NCBI GenBank assembly: GCA_029959085.1
Contig: JARWIR010000002.1
Location: forward strand, 59,574,154 to 59,638,153
From: Nemophila menziesii
Taxonomy: Eukaryota; Streptophyta; Magnoliopsida; Boraginales; Hydrophyllaceae
DNA length: 64,000 nucleotides
Reading direction: 5' to 3'
Positions within the stretch are counted from its first letter, which is position 1. Each line of letters begins with the position of its first letter. The notes under the pieces were generated by a model. The model was not told where the DNA came from, ran no database searches, and saw only the letters and a list, made by a program, of their open reading frames with translations. The translations under genes and the position numbers were made by a program. Shown here one piece after another: positions 1-9,935 of this stretch.

Positions 1-825
1 TACCAAAATGCTCTGGTTGTAACCGAACAACATTGAATATTGTAACATTTTTTAAATATTTTACTATCTCAATTAATCGAATCTAAAGATTAGAAGTTTG
101 TAAATAGAATGTGCACTTACTTATTGACTAAAGAGTAGCTTATTATTTTGTTTCTTAACTTTCCCACATATATGAATGATAAATTTATTTTTGACTTTTT
201 TCTTTTTATATAAGTCAAGTATTTTGAAATGTATGGTTGAAAAAAATATCATTTTCCCTATATTCAACATACCAATAACATTTTTTTATAGAGTATGATT
301 TCTATTTCCAATAACTAATAGAATTTTATTTTAATAATAGAGATATTTTTTTTCAAGCCGTGTTAGTGATTGATTAGTACCAAATTTAAAATATTTTCAA
401 TATTGTTTAGATTTGTCATACCGATTAACATGGTTTCCCAAACTACTTGGTGATAGTTTATCTCTTTGAAAATGTTTCAATAATAAATATTTTGTATTGC
501 TTACAATTGAAAGATATTTGTTGTTATTGTATTGTTTTATTTTTGTGAAGACGTGTGTTGTTTTTGTTAGAATATCAGTGACTTTAAAATGTTAATTTAT
601 AAATAGTTTATAATATTATTGATATGATAATTGGTTTAGCCTACTCTTTATATTTCTATATTCATAAAAAATTAATTGTCATGATGTACAATTACATAAA
701 TATTGACAATAGATTGATTTTAATGATACTTTTAATCATTTCTATAAAATTATAAAACACTTTTATCAATTGTAAATTTATAATCTATTCAAATTACACG
801 TTGTTGTTGTTTTCTTATTGTTTAT

Positions 826-837
826 AAATTTAAATTT
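826..837. other. AT palindrome AAATTTAAATTT in an AT-rich tract
   Basis: A perfect 12-bp palindrome followed by gaattttaaattttaaatcc, a ttttaaa slippage-prone tract. It is present in nearly every unit (disrupted in unit 16). It is the kind of bendable or unwinding AT tract common in satellites; no specific function can be assigned. Confidence 0.6.
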
Positions 838-1224
838 GAATTTTAAATTTTAAATCCTGATTTAAAGATTAAAAAAATTAATTATGCCAAATCATTCTAC
901 CAATTAGGGTAATTGTTTTAGAAAGATGGAGTAACGAATTTAAAAACATGTCGTTAGGTATTTTTCAAATTTGAGAGGAAATAAATGGACTATAAAGCAA
1001 TAATGAACACTTGAAATTCTTAATTTAATGCATCTAGGAATTTTTTTTGTAAAATGATATAAAAATATAAGAATAACTAGATCACTACAAGGACTACATC
1101 ACATGTATTTAGAGTTTTAGATGAAAAATTAATATTACGATTTATCCTATAATTCCTAATGTAAGGGTAACATATCACCCCATATCTTAAAAAAATCAAC
1201 GTTGTTGTTGTTGTTTAGCGATCT

Positions 1225-1236
1225 AATCTTAAGATT
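1225..1236. other. AATCTTAAGATT palindrome, intact in L units
   Basis: A perfect 12-bp palindrome in L units. Every S unit has 10 extra bases, gtgaaacatt, exactly at its centre (for example 3364-3373 in unit 2). It is a clean class marker located about 220 bp upstream of the 251-bp L/S indel. Confidence 0.75.
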
Positions 1237-1349
1237 TTTCGTAATAAGAGAAAGTAATATTGTAATTTTTTACAAGTTTATCTTCTAAATAAAATTACAA
1301 AATATACTATTTAAAGAATAAATGTTGTTGCTAATGAAAATTGAGATAG

Positions 1350-1448
1350 GCGACATTAAGGACACACATAAGTCGTGAATGGGCTGTCTCTAGCGACAAC
1401 GCACATGTATTCTTGCTATGTCTCATAGCTAGAACAACACGTGGTATT
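1350..1448. other. Conserved, less AT-rich island ending in a G-box
   Basis: About 100 bp that is clearly richer in G+C than the rest of the unit. It contains plus-strand TGGGCT (1380-1385) and the palindrome CACGTG (1438-1443), a G-box/E-box core, and ends where L and S units diverge structurally. The island changes little between L and S units, with a few substitutions near its left end. In plants, G-boxes bind bZIP and bHLH factors (established knowledge). Whether this copy binds anything is unknown. Confidence 0.55.
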
Positions 1449-1699
1449 ACATTTTGTTATAAAAAACATAAAAGTATATAAATAAAATAATTTAAGCCGT
1501 AATAGAATAAATTTTAAAAAGTTAGTTGGAGCAAACAAGATTTTAAAAAATTTGAGGATTAATTCACTTATATATACAAAAGAGCAAATGAAGATCAATA
1601 TAAGAAAATATAGAACTAAATTTTACCTGCTATCAAAAAATCAACGAAATAGCTAAAGACGAAAAAGAGGCCGTAAATTTTTTAACTGAAACAGGTTTT
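1449..1699. repeat. L-specific 251-bp segment (representative)
   Basis: This segment is present between 'cacgtggtatt' and 'ttcctttttttgatt' in L units only. In S units those flanks join directly. Other copies are at 5480-5726 (247 bp, 4-bp deletion), 11384-11634, 15402-15652, 21311-21562 (1-bp insertion), 29119-29369, 33138-33388, 35270-35520 and 37402-37652. It is very AT-rich. I see no terminal inverted repeats, target-site duplication, poly(A) tail or transposon protein. It could be an insertion in L or a deletion in S with a tt microhomology; the sequence alone does not decide. Confidence 0.9.
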
Positions 1700-1928
1700 T
1701 TCCTTTTTTTGATTGATTAATTTTATGTTGAAAATGAATATTTTCCATGCTTAAGTGATTTTGTACTATTCTTCTGGACGATTCTTTACGAATTCTAAAA
1801 TCACTTCGACTCCTCTCATGACCGAAGTATGATTCACATCGGTTTATGTACAATACAATGAAATATGAAATAGATAATATGAGAAATCTGAATATTTTTG
1901 ATAAAAAGATGGATAAAGGCCGCGACAT
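1653..1928 (-). other. Minus-strand 91-codon ORF, L version; unrecognised
   Basis: The ORF opens at ATG (complement of 1926-1928) in an AACAATG context, 14 bases downstream of a telo-box. Residues about 13-30 are hydrophobic and could span a membrane; the rest is basic and Ser/Arg-rich, with ESSRR and NQSKKGK motifs. The last 14 residues are encoded by the L-specific segment. I do not recognise a family. L copies also occur at 5680-5955, 11588-11863, 15606-15881, 21495-21791, 29323-29598, 33342-33617, 35474-35749 and 37606-37881. An in-frame extension upstream to 2048 starts at TTG and runs through promoter-like motifs, so it was not used. L versus S differences are mostly nonsynonymous, arguing against a maintained protein. 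Most likely it is a relic of a captured gene 5' end, or a chance ORF. Confidence 0.3.
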
Positions 1929-1941
1929 TGTTTGGGAGAGG

Positions 1942-2060
1942 CTAGGGTTTTGTTCTTGGAACTTATGTTTAAATTGTAAATCTAATAACTTTAATATATA
2001 TTTTCTATAGTGTAAAAATTGAGCCCAATCTGAAATTTTGAGGTACAAACTAAGCCCAGC
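1942..2060 (-). promoter_or_regulatory. Plant-type promoter-like block: site II, TATA-like and telo-box
   Basis: Read on the minus strand: GCTGGGCTTA (2060-2051), GATTGGGCTC (2030-2021), TATATATTAA (2000-1991), AAAACCCTAG (1951-1942), then ATG at 1928. TGGGCY site II elements together with an AAACCCTA telo-box are a known signature of plant promoters for ribosomal-protein and other growth-related genes, bound by TCP and telomere-repeat-binding factors. Order and spacing fit a promoter plus a short 5' leader. The block recurs in L units with the telo-box intact; S units carry a mutated telo-box. Present-day transcription is not shown. Confidence 0.5.
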
Positions 2061-2083
2061 TTGAGATTAAAAGAAAGCTCATT

Positions 2084-2102
2084 GTAGTATTAATAATACT
2101 AC
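2084..2102. other. Short perfect inverted repeat (hairpin)
   Basis: GTAGTATT-AAT-AATACTAC has 8-bp arms and a 3-base loop in L units. S units have the same arms with loop ACT. It lies about 30 bp before the chosen unit boundary in nearly every unit. Arm changes are seen in unit 6 (aatacaac) and unit 19 (gaagtatt). No T-run follows that would suggest an RNA polymerase III terminator. The role is unknown. Confidence 0.6.
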
Positions 2103-3571
2103 TTGAAAAAATTGGGTCTCATAGTCAGATTTTACCAAAATACTCTGGTTGGTACCAAACAACATAGAATATTGTAACATTTTTTTAATATTTTACTTTC
2201 TCAATTTATCGAATCTAAAGATTAGAAGTTTGTAAATAGAATGTGTACTTACTTATAGACTAAAGAGTAGCTTATTATTTTGTTTCTTAACTTTCCCACA
2301 TATATGAATGATAAATTTATTTTTGACTATTTTCTTTTTATATAAGTCAAGTATTTTGAAATGTATGGTTGAAAAAAATATCATTTTCCCTATATTCAAC
2401 ATACCAATAACATTTTTTTATAGAGTATGATTTCTATTTCCAATAACTAATAGAATTTTATTTTACTAATAGAGATATTTTTTTTCAGGTCGTGTTAGTG
2501 ATTGATTAGTACCAAATTTAAAATATTTTCAATATTGTTTAGATTTGTCATACCGATTAACGTGGTTTCCCAAACTACTTGGTGATAGTTTATCTCTTTG
2601 AAAATGTTTCAATAATAAATATTTTGTATTGCTTACAATTGAAAGATATTTGTTGTTATTGTGTTGTTTTATTTTTGTGAAGACGTGTGTTGTTTTTGTT
2701 AGAATATCAGTGACTTTAAAATGTTAATTTATAAATAGTTTATAATATTATTGATATGATAATTGGTTTAGCCCTACTCTTTATATTTCTATAATCATAA
2801 AAAATTAATTGTCATGATGTACAATTACATTAACATTGACAATAGATTGATTTTAATGATACTTTTAATCATTTCTATAAAATTATAGAACACTTTTATC
2901 AATTGTAAATTTATAATCTATTCAAATTACACGTTGTTGGTGTTTTCTTATTGTTTATAAATTTAAATTTGAATTTTAAATTTTAAATCCTGATTTAAAG
3001 ATTAAAAAAATTCATAATGCCAAATCATTCTACCAATTAGGGTAATTGTTTTAGAAAGATGGAGTAACGAATGTAAAAACATGTTGTTAGGTATTTTTCA
3101 AATTTGAGAGGAAATAAATGGACTATAAAGCAATAATGAACACTTGAAATTCTTAACTTAATGCATCTAGGGATTTATTTTGTAAAATGATATAAAAATA
3201 TAAGAATAACTAGATCACTACAAGGACTACATCACATGTATTTAGAGTTTTAGATAAAAAATAAATATTACGATATATCCTATAATTCCTAATGTAAGGG
3301 TAACATATCACCCCATATCTTAAAAAAATCAACGTTGTTGTTATTGTTTAGTAATCTAATCTTGTGAAACATTAAGATTTTTCGTGATAAGAGAATGTAA
3401 TATTGTAAATTTTTACAAGTTTATCTTTTAAATAAAATTACAAAATATACTATTTAAAGAATAAATGTTGTTGCTAATGAAAATTGAGATAGACGACATA
3501 AAGGACGCACATAAGTCGTGAATGGGCTGTCTCTAGCGACAACGCACATGTATTCTTGCTATGTCTCGTAG

Positions 3572-3820
3572 CTAGAACAACACGTGGTATTTTCCTTTTT
3601 TTGATTGATTAATTTTATGTTGAAAATGAATATTTTCCATGTTTAAGTGATGTTGTACTATTCTTGTGGACGATTCTTTACCAATTCTAAAATCAATTGG
3701 ACTCCTCTCATGATATAAGTATGATTCACATCGGTTTATGTACAATACAATGAAATATGAAATAGATAATATGAGAAATTTGAATATTTTTGATAAAAAG
3801 ATGGATAAAGGCAGAGACAT
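3572..3820 (-). other. Minus-strand 82-codon ORF, S version; unrecognised
   Basis: S counterpart of the L ORF, with ATG at 3820 and a stop shortly after NQSKKGK because the 251-bp segment is absent. Against the L version it has L for R at residue 3, K for R in the hydrophobic stretch, and Y for G, I for S, G for R, T for R, H for N and N for S further on. Only one synonymous change (codon 2) was found. It is intact in all S units; positions are given with each unit. The reading frame's survival can be explained by sequence homogenisation. Unit 2 alone has L for F in the ESYFYH region. No homologue recognised. Confidence 0.25.
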
Positions 3821-3833
3821 TGTTTGGGAGAGG

Positions 3834-3952
3834 CTATGGTTTTGTTCTTAGAACTTATGTTTACATTGTAAATCTAATAAATTTAATATAGATTTTCTAT
3901 AGTGTAAAAATTGAGCCCAATATGAAATTATGAGGTCTAAATTAAGCCCAGC
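3834..3952 (-). promoter_or_regulatory. Degenerate promoter-like block of S units
   Basis: S version of the block: site II motifs TGGGCT are kept (in ttgagcccaata at about 3911-3922 and taagcccagc at 3943-3952). The telo-box reads AAAACCATAG (3834-3843) in place of AAAACCCTAG, a change in the core CCCTA expected to weaken telo-box recognition. Units 26 and 27 also lose one site II (gagccta). Unit 22 has a further change next to the box (ctatgatttt). Confidence 0.4.
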
Positions 3953-4024
3953 TTGAGATTAAAAGAAAGCTCAATGTAGTATTACTAATACTACTTGAAA
4001 CAATTGGGTCTCATAGTCAGATTT

Positions 4025-6159
4025 TACCAAAATGCTCTGGTTGTAACCGAACAACATTGAATATTGTAACATTTTTTAAATATTTTACTATCTCAATTAA
4101 TCGAATCTAAAGATTAGAAGTTTGTAAATAGAATGTGCACTTACTTATTGACTAAAGAGTAGTTTATTATTTTGTTTCTTAACTTTCCCACATATATGAA
4201 TGATAAATTTATTTTTGACTTTTTTCTTTTTATATAAGTCAAGTATTTTGAAATGTATGGTTGAAAAAAATATCATTTTCCCTATATTCAACATACCAAT
4301 AACATTTTTTTATAGAGTATGATTTCTATTTCCAATAACTAATAGAATTTTATTTTAATAATAGAGATATTTTTTTTCAAGCCGTGTTAGTGATTGATTA
4401 GTACCAAATTTAAAATATTTTCAATATTGTTCAGATTTGTCATACCGATTAACATGGTTTCCCAAACTACTTGGTGATAGTTTATCTCTTTGAAAATGTT
4501 TCAATAATAAATATTTTGTATTGCTTACAATTGAAAGATATTTGTTGTTATTGTATTGTTTTATTTTTGTGAAGACGTGTGTTGTTTTTGTTAGAATATC
4601 AGTGACTTTAAGTTGTTAATTTATAAATAGTTTATAATATTATTGATATGATAATTGGTTTAGCCTACTCTTTATATTTCTATATTCATAAAAAATTAAT
4701 TGTCATGATGTACAATTACATAAATATTGACAATAGATTGATTTTAATGATACTTTTAATCATTTCTATAAAATTATAAAACACTTTTATCAATTGTAAA
4801 TTTATAATCTATTCAAATTACACGTTGTTGTTGTTTTCTTATTGTTTATAAATTTAAATTTGAATTTTAAATTTTAAATTTTAAATCCTGATTTAAAGAT
4901 TAAAAAAATTAATTATGCCAAATCATTCTACCAATTAGGGTAATTGTTTTAGAAAGATGGAGTAACGAATTTAAAAACATGTCGTTAGGTATTTTTCAAA
5001 TTTGAGAGGAAATAAATGGACTATAAAGCAATAATGAACACTTGAAATTCTTAATTTAATGCATCTAGGGATTTTTTTTGTAAAATGATATAAAAATATA
5101 AGAATAACTAGATCACTACAAGGACTACATCACATGTATTTAGAGTTTTAGATGAAAAATTAATATTACGATTTATCCTATAATTCCTAATGTAAGGGTA
5201 ACATATCACCCCATATCTTAAAAAAATCAACGTTGTTGTTGTTGTTTAGCGATCTAATCTTAAGATTTTTCGTAATAAGAGAAAGTAATATTGTAATTTT
5301 TTACAAGTTTATCTTCTAAATAAAATTACAAAATATACTATTTAAAGAATAAATGTTGTTGCTAATGAAAATTGAGATAGGCGACATTAAGGACACACAT
5401 AAGTCGTGAATGGGCTGTCTCTAGCGACAACGCACATGTATTCTTGCTATGTCTCGTAGCTAGAACAACACGTGGTATTACATTTTGTTATAAAAAACAT
5501 AAAAGTATATAAATAAAATAATTTAAGCCGTAATAGAATAAATTTTAAAAAGTTAGTGGGAGCAAGATTTTAAAAAATTTGAGGATTAATTCACTTATAT
5601 ATACAAAAGAGCAAATGAAGATCAATATAAGAAAATATAGAACTAAATTTTACCTGCTATAAAAAAATCAACGAAATAGCTAAAGACGAAAAAGAGGCCG
5701 TAAATTTTTTAACTGAAACAGGTTTTTTCCTTTTTTTGATTGATTAATTTTATGTTGAAAATGAATATTTTCCATGCTTAAGTGATTTTGTACTATTCTT
5801 CTGGACGATTCTTTACGAATTCTAAAATCACTTGGACTCCTCTCATGACCGAAGTATGATTCACATCGGTTTATGTACAATACAATGAAATATGAAATAG
5901 ATAATATGAGAAATCTGAATATTTTTGATAAAAAGATGGATAAAGGCCGCGACATTGTTTGGGAGAGGCTAGGGTTTTGTTCTTGGAACTTATGTTAAAA
6001 TTGTAAATCTAATAACTTTAATATATATTTTCTATAGTGTAAAAATTGAGCCCAATCTGAAATTTTGAGGTACAAACTAAGCCCAGCTTGAGATTAAAAG
6101 AAAGCTCATTGTAGTATTAATAATACTACTTGAAAAAATTGGGTCTCATAGTCAGATTT
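4025..6159. repeat. Satellite unit 3 (L type)
   Basis: 2,135-bp long unit. It gains 7 bp by an extra ttttaaa copy at 4861-4890 and loses 4 bp in the L-specific segment (5480-5726). ORF 5680-5955. A T-to-A change near 5995 puts a stop in the frame upstream of the ATG, so only the ATG-initiated 91-codon ORF remains. Confidence 0.95.
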
Positions 6160-8044
6160 TACCAAAATACTCTGGTTGGTACCAAACAACATAGAATATT
6201 GTAACATTTTTTTAATATTTTACTTTCTCAATTTATCGAATCTAAAGATTAGAAGTTTGTAAATAGAATGTGTACTTACTTATAGACTAAAGAGTAGCTT
6301 ATTATTTTGTTTCTTAACTTTCCCACATATATGAATGATAAATTTATTTTTGACTATTTTCTTTTTATATAAGTCAAGTATTTTGAAATGTATGGTTGAA
6401 AAAAATATCATTTTCCCTATATTCAACATACCAATAACATTTTTTTATAGAGTATGATTTCTATTTCCAATAACTAATAGAATTTTATTTTACTAATAGA
6501 GATATTTTTTTTCAGGTCGTGTTAGTGATTGATTAGTACCAAATTTAAAATATTTTCAATATTGTTTAGATTTGTCATACCGTGGTTTCCCAAACTACTT
6601 GGTGATAGTTTATCTCTTTGAAAATGTTTCAATAATAAATATTTTGTACTGCTTACAATTGAAAGATATTTGTTGTTATTGTGTTGTTTTATTTTTGTGA
6701 AGACGTGTGTTGTTTTTGTTAGAATATCAGTGACTTTAAAATGTTAATTTATAAATAGTTTATAATATTATTGATATGATAATTGGTTTAGCCCTACTCT
6801 TTATATTTCTATAATCATAAAAAATTAATTGTCATGATGTACAATTACATTAACATTGACAATAGATTGATTTTAATGATACTTTTAATCATTTCTATAA
6901 AATTATAGAACACTTTTATCAATTTTAAATTTATATTCTATTCAAATTACACGTTGTTGTTGTTTTTTTATTGTTTATAAATTTAAATTTGAATTTTAAA
7001 TTTTAAATCCTGATTTAAAGATTAAAAAAATTCATAATGCCAAATCATTCTACCAATTAGGGTAATTGTTTTAGAAAGATGGAGTAACGAATGTAAAAAC
7101 ATGTTGTTAGGTATTTTTCAAATTTGAGAGGAAATAAATGGACTATAAAGCAATAATGAACACTTGAAATTCTTAACTTAATGCATCTAGGGATTTATTT
7201 TGTAAAATGATATAAAAATATAAGAATAACTAGATCACTACAAGGACTACATCACATGTATTTAGAGTTTTAGATAAAAAATAAATATTACGATATATCC
7301 TATAATTCCTAATGTAAGGGTAACATATCACCCCATATCTTAAAAAAATCAACGTTGTTGTTATTGTTTAGTGATATAATCTTGTGAAACATTAAGATTT
7401 TTCGTAATAAGAGAAAGTAATATTGTAAATTTTTACAAGTTTATCTTTTAAATAAAATTACAAAATATACTATTTAAAGAATAAATGTTGTTGCTAATGA
7501 AAATTGAGATAGACGACATAAAGGACGCACATAAGTCGTGAATGGGCTGTCTCTAGCGACAACGCACATGTATTCTTGCTATGTCTCGTAGCTAGAACAA
7601 CACGTGGTATTTTCCTTTTTTTGATTGATTAATTTTATGTTGAAAATGAATATTTTCCATGTTTAAGTGATGTTGTACTATTCTTGTGGACGATTCTTTA
7701 CCAATTATAAAATCAATTGGACTCCTCTCATGATAGAAGTATGATTCACATCGGTTTATGTACAATACAATGAAATATGAAATAGATAATATGAGAAATT
7801 TGAATATTTTTGATAAAAAGATGGATAAAGGCAGAGACATTGTTTGGGAGAGGCTATGGTTTTGTTCTTAGAACTTATGTTTACATTGTAAATCTAATAA
7901 ATTTAATATAGATTTTCTATAGTGTAAAAATTGAGCCCAATATGAAATTATGAGGTCTAAATTAAGCCCATCTTGAGATTAAAAGAAAGCTCAATGTAGT
8001 ATTACTAATACTACTTGAAACAATTGGGTCTCATAGTCAGATTT
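6160..8044. repeat. Satellite unit 4 (S type, 7-bp deletion)
   Basis: 1,885-bp unit lacking attaacg at 6582/6583, and carrying the linked ttgtactgc variant. It follows an L unit and has the matching 5' haplotype. One site II flank differs (gcccatctt near 7968). ORF 7592-7840, with I for R at the DFRIG position. Confidence 0.95.
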
Positions 8045-9935
8045 TACCAAAATGCTCTGGTTGTAACCGAACAACATTGAATATTGTAACATTTTTTAAA
8101 TATTTTACTATCTCAATTAATCGAATCTAAAGATTAGAAGTTTGTAAATAGAATGTGCACTTACTTATTGACTAAAGAGTAGCTTATTATTTTGTTTCTT
8201 AACTTTCCCACATATATGAATGATAAATTTATTTTTGACTTTTTTCTTTTAATATAAGTCAAGTATTTTGAAATGTATGGTTGAAAAAAATATCATTTTC
8301 CCTATATTCAACATACCAATAACATTTTTTTATAGAGTATGATTTCTATTTCCAATAACTAATAGAATTTTATTTTAATAATAGAGATATTTTTTTTCAA
8401 GCCGTGTTAGTGATTGATTAGTACCAAATTTAAAATATTTTCAATATTGTTTAGATTTGTCATACCGATTAACATGGTTTCCCAAACTACTTGGTGATAG
8501 TTTATCTCTTTGAAAATGTTTCAATAATAAATATTTTGTATTGCTTACAATTGAAAGATATTTGTTGTTATTGTATTGTTTTATTTTTGTGAAGACGTGT
8601 GTTGTTTTTGTTAGAATATCAGTGACTTTAAGTTGTTAATTTATAAATAGTTTATAATATTATTGATATGATAATTGGTTTAGCCTACTCTTTATATTTC
8701 TATATTCATAAAAAATTAATTGTCATGATGTACAATTACATAAATATTGACAATAGATTGATTTTAATGATACTTTTAATCATTTCTATAAAATTATAAA
8801 ACACTTTTATCAATTGTAAATTTATAATCTATTCAAATTACACGTTGTTGTTGTTTTCTTATTGTTTATAAATTTAAATTTGAATTTTAAATTTTAAATC
8901 CTGATTTAAAGATTAAAAAAATTAATTATGCCAAATCATTCTACCAATTAGGGTAATTGTTTTAGAAAGATGGAGTAACGAATTTAAAAACATGTCGTTA
9001 GGTATTTTTCAAATTTGAGAGGAAATAAATGGACTATAAAGCAATAATGAACACTTGAAATTCTTAATTTAATGCATCTAGGGATTTTTTTTGTAAAATG
9101 ATATAAAAATATAAGAATAACTAGATCACTACAAGGACTACATCACATGTATTTAGAGTTTTAGATAAAAAATAAATATTACGATATATCCTATAATTCC
9201 TAATGTAAGGGTAACATATCACCCCATATCTTAAAAAAATCAACGTTGTTGTTATTGTTTAGTGATCTAATCTTGTGAAACATTAAGATTTTTCGTAATA
9301 AGAGAATGTAATATTGTAAATTTTTACAAGTTTATCTTTTAAATAAAATTACAAAATATACTATTTAAAGAATAAATGTTGTTGCTAATGAAAATTGAGA
9401 TAGACGACATAAAGGACGCACATAAGTCGTGAATGGGCTGTATCTAGCGACAACGCACATGTATTCTTGCTATGTCTCGTAGCTAGAACAACACGTGGTA
9501 TTTTCCTTTTTTTGATTGATTAATTTTATGTTGAAAATGAATATTTTCCATGTTTAAGTGATGTTGTACTATTCTTGTGGACGATTCTTTACCAATTCTA
9601 AAATCAATTGGACTCCTCTCATGATAGAAGTATGATTCACATCGGTTTATGTACAATACAATGAAATATGAAATAGATAATATGAGAAATTTGAATATTT
9701 TTGATAAAAAGATGGATAAAGGCAGAGACATTGTTTGGGGGAGGCTATGGTTTTGTTCTTAGAACTTATGTTTACATTGTAAATCTAATAAATTTAATAT
9801 AGATTTTCTATAGTGTAAAAATTGAGCCCAATATGAAATTATGAGGTCTAAATTAAGCCCAGCTTGAGATTAAAAGAAAGCTCAATGTAGTATTACTAAT
9901 ACTACTTGAAACAATTGGGTCTCATAGTCAGATTT
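8045..9935. repeat. Satellite unit 5 (S type, L/S recombinant)
   Basis: 1,891-bp unit. Up to about 9090 it carries L-linked variants (taattatgcc, aatttaaaaacatgtcg, cttaattta). From about 9168 on it is S-like (gataaaaaataaat, cgatatatcc, the 10-bp palindrome insert). ORF 9483-9731. Private changes at about 9439 (ggctgtatc) and 9737 (tgggggagg). Confidence 0.94.

Larger units (their letters stand above)
1..2132. repeat. Satellite unit 1 (L type)
   Basis: Complete 2,132-bp long unit and the reference copy for the L class. The L-specific segment is at 1449-1699 and the minus-strand ORF at 1653-1928. It starts with the 'gctctggttgtaaccg' 5' haplotype. It has private changes near 1033 (agga for aggg) and 1425 (tctcatag for tctcgtag). 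Its middle part is the 'caagccg / aacatgg / attgtattg' subtype but keeps 'aaaatgtt' near 588, where other such units have 'aagttgtt', so it looks mosaic. Confidence 0.95.
2133..4024. repeat. Satellite unit 2 (S type)
   Basis: 1,892-bp short unit and the reference copy for the S class. It begins with the 'actctggttggtacc' 5' haplotype found only after L units. The middle is the 'caggtcg / aacgtgg / gtgttg / aaaatg' subtype. ORF 3572-3820. Private change ttggtgtt near 2938. Confidence 0.95.

Noticed and set aside
1199..1217. GTT microsatellite as an independent feature
   Set aside because: Only a few trinucleotide copies with minor length or base changes between units. It is part of the monomer.
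1416..1598. 60-residue minus-strand ORF repeated in L units
   Set aside because: It opens at TTG, is AT-driven and hydrophobic, lies mostly in the L-specific segment and has no recognisable motif. Not credible as a eukaryotic gene.
1620..1700. Splice-like signals on the minus strand of the L segment (CTGTTTCAG at about 1688-1696 and GCAGGTAAAA at about 1623-1632)
   Set aside because: The intervening ~60 bases have a stop in each frame when entered from the acceptor side, so they do not make a convincing coding exon.
1942..1951. Interstitial telomere repeat
   Set aside because: Only a single AAACCCTA occurs per L unit and it is not tandem, so it is better described as a telo-box motif.
1653..2048. 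131-residue version of the L ORF
   Set aside because: The extra 40 residues start at TTG and read through the TATA-like and telo-box motifs. Unit 3 has a stop there. The ATG at 1928 is the better start.
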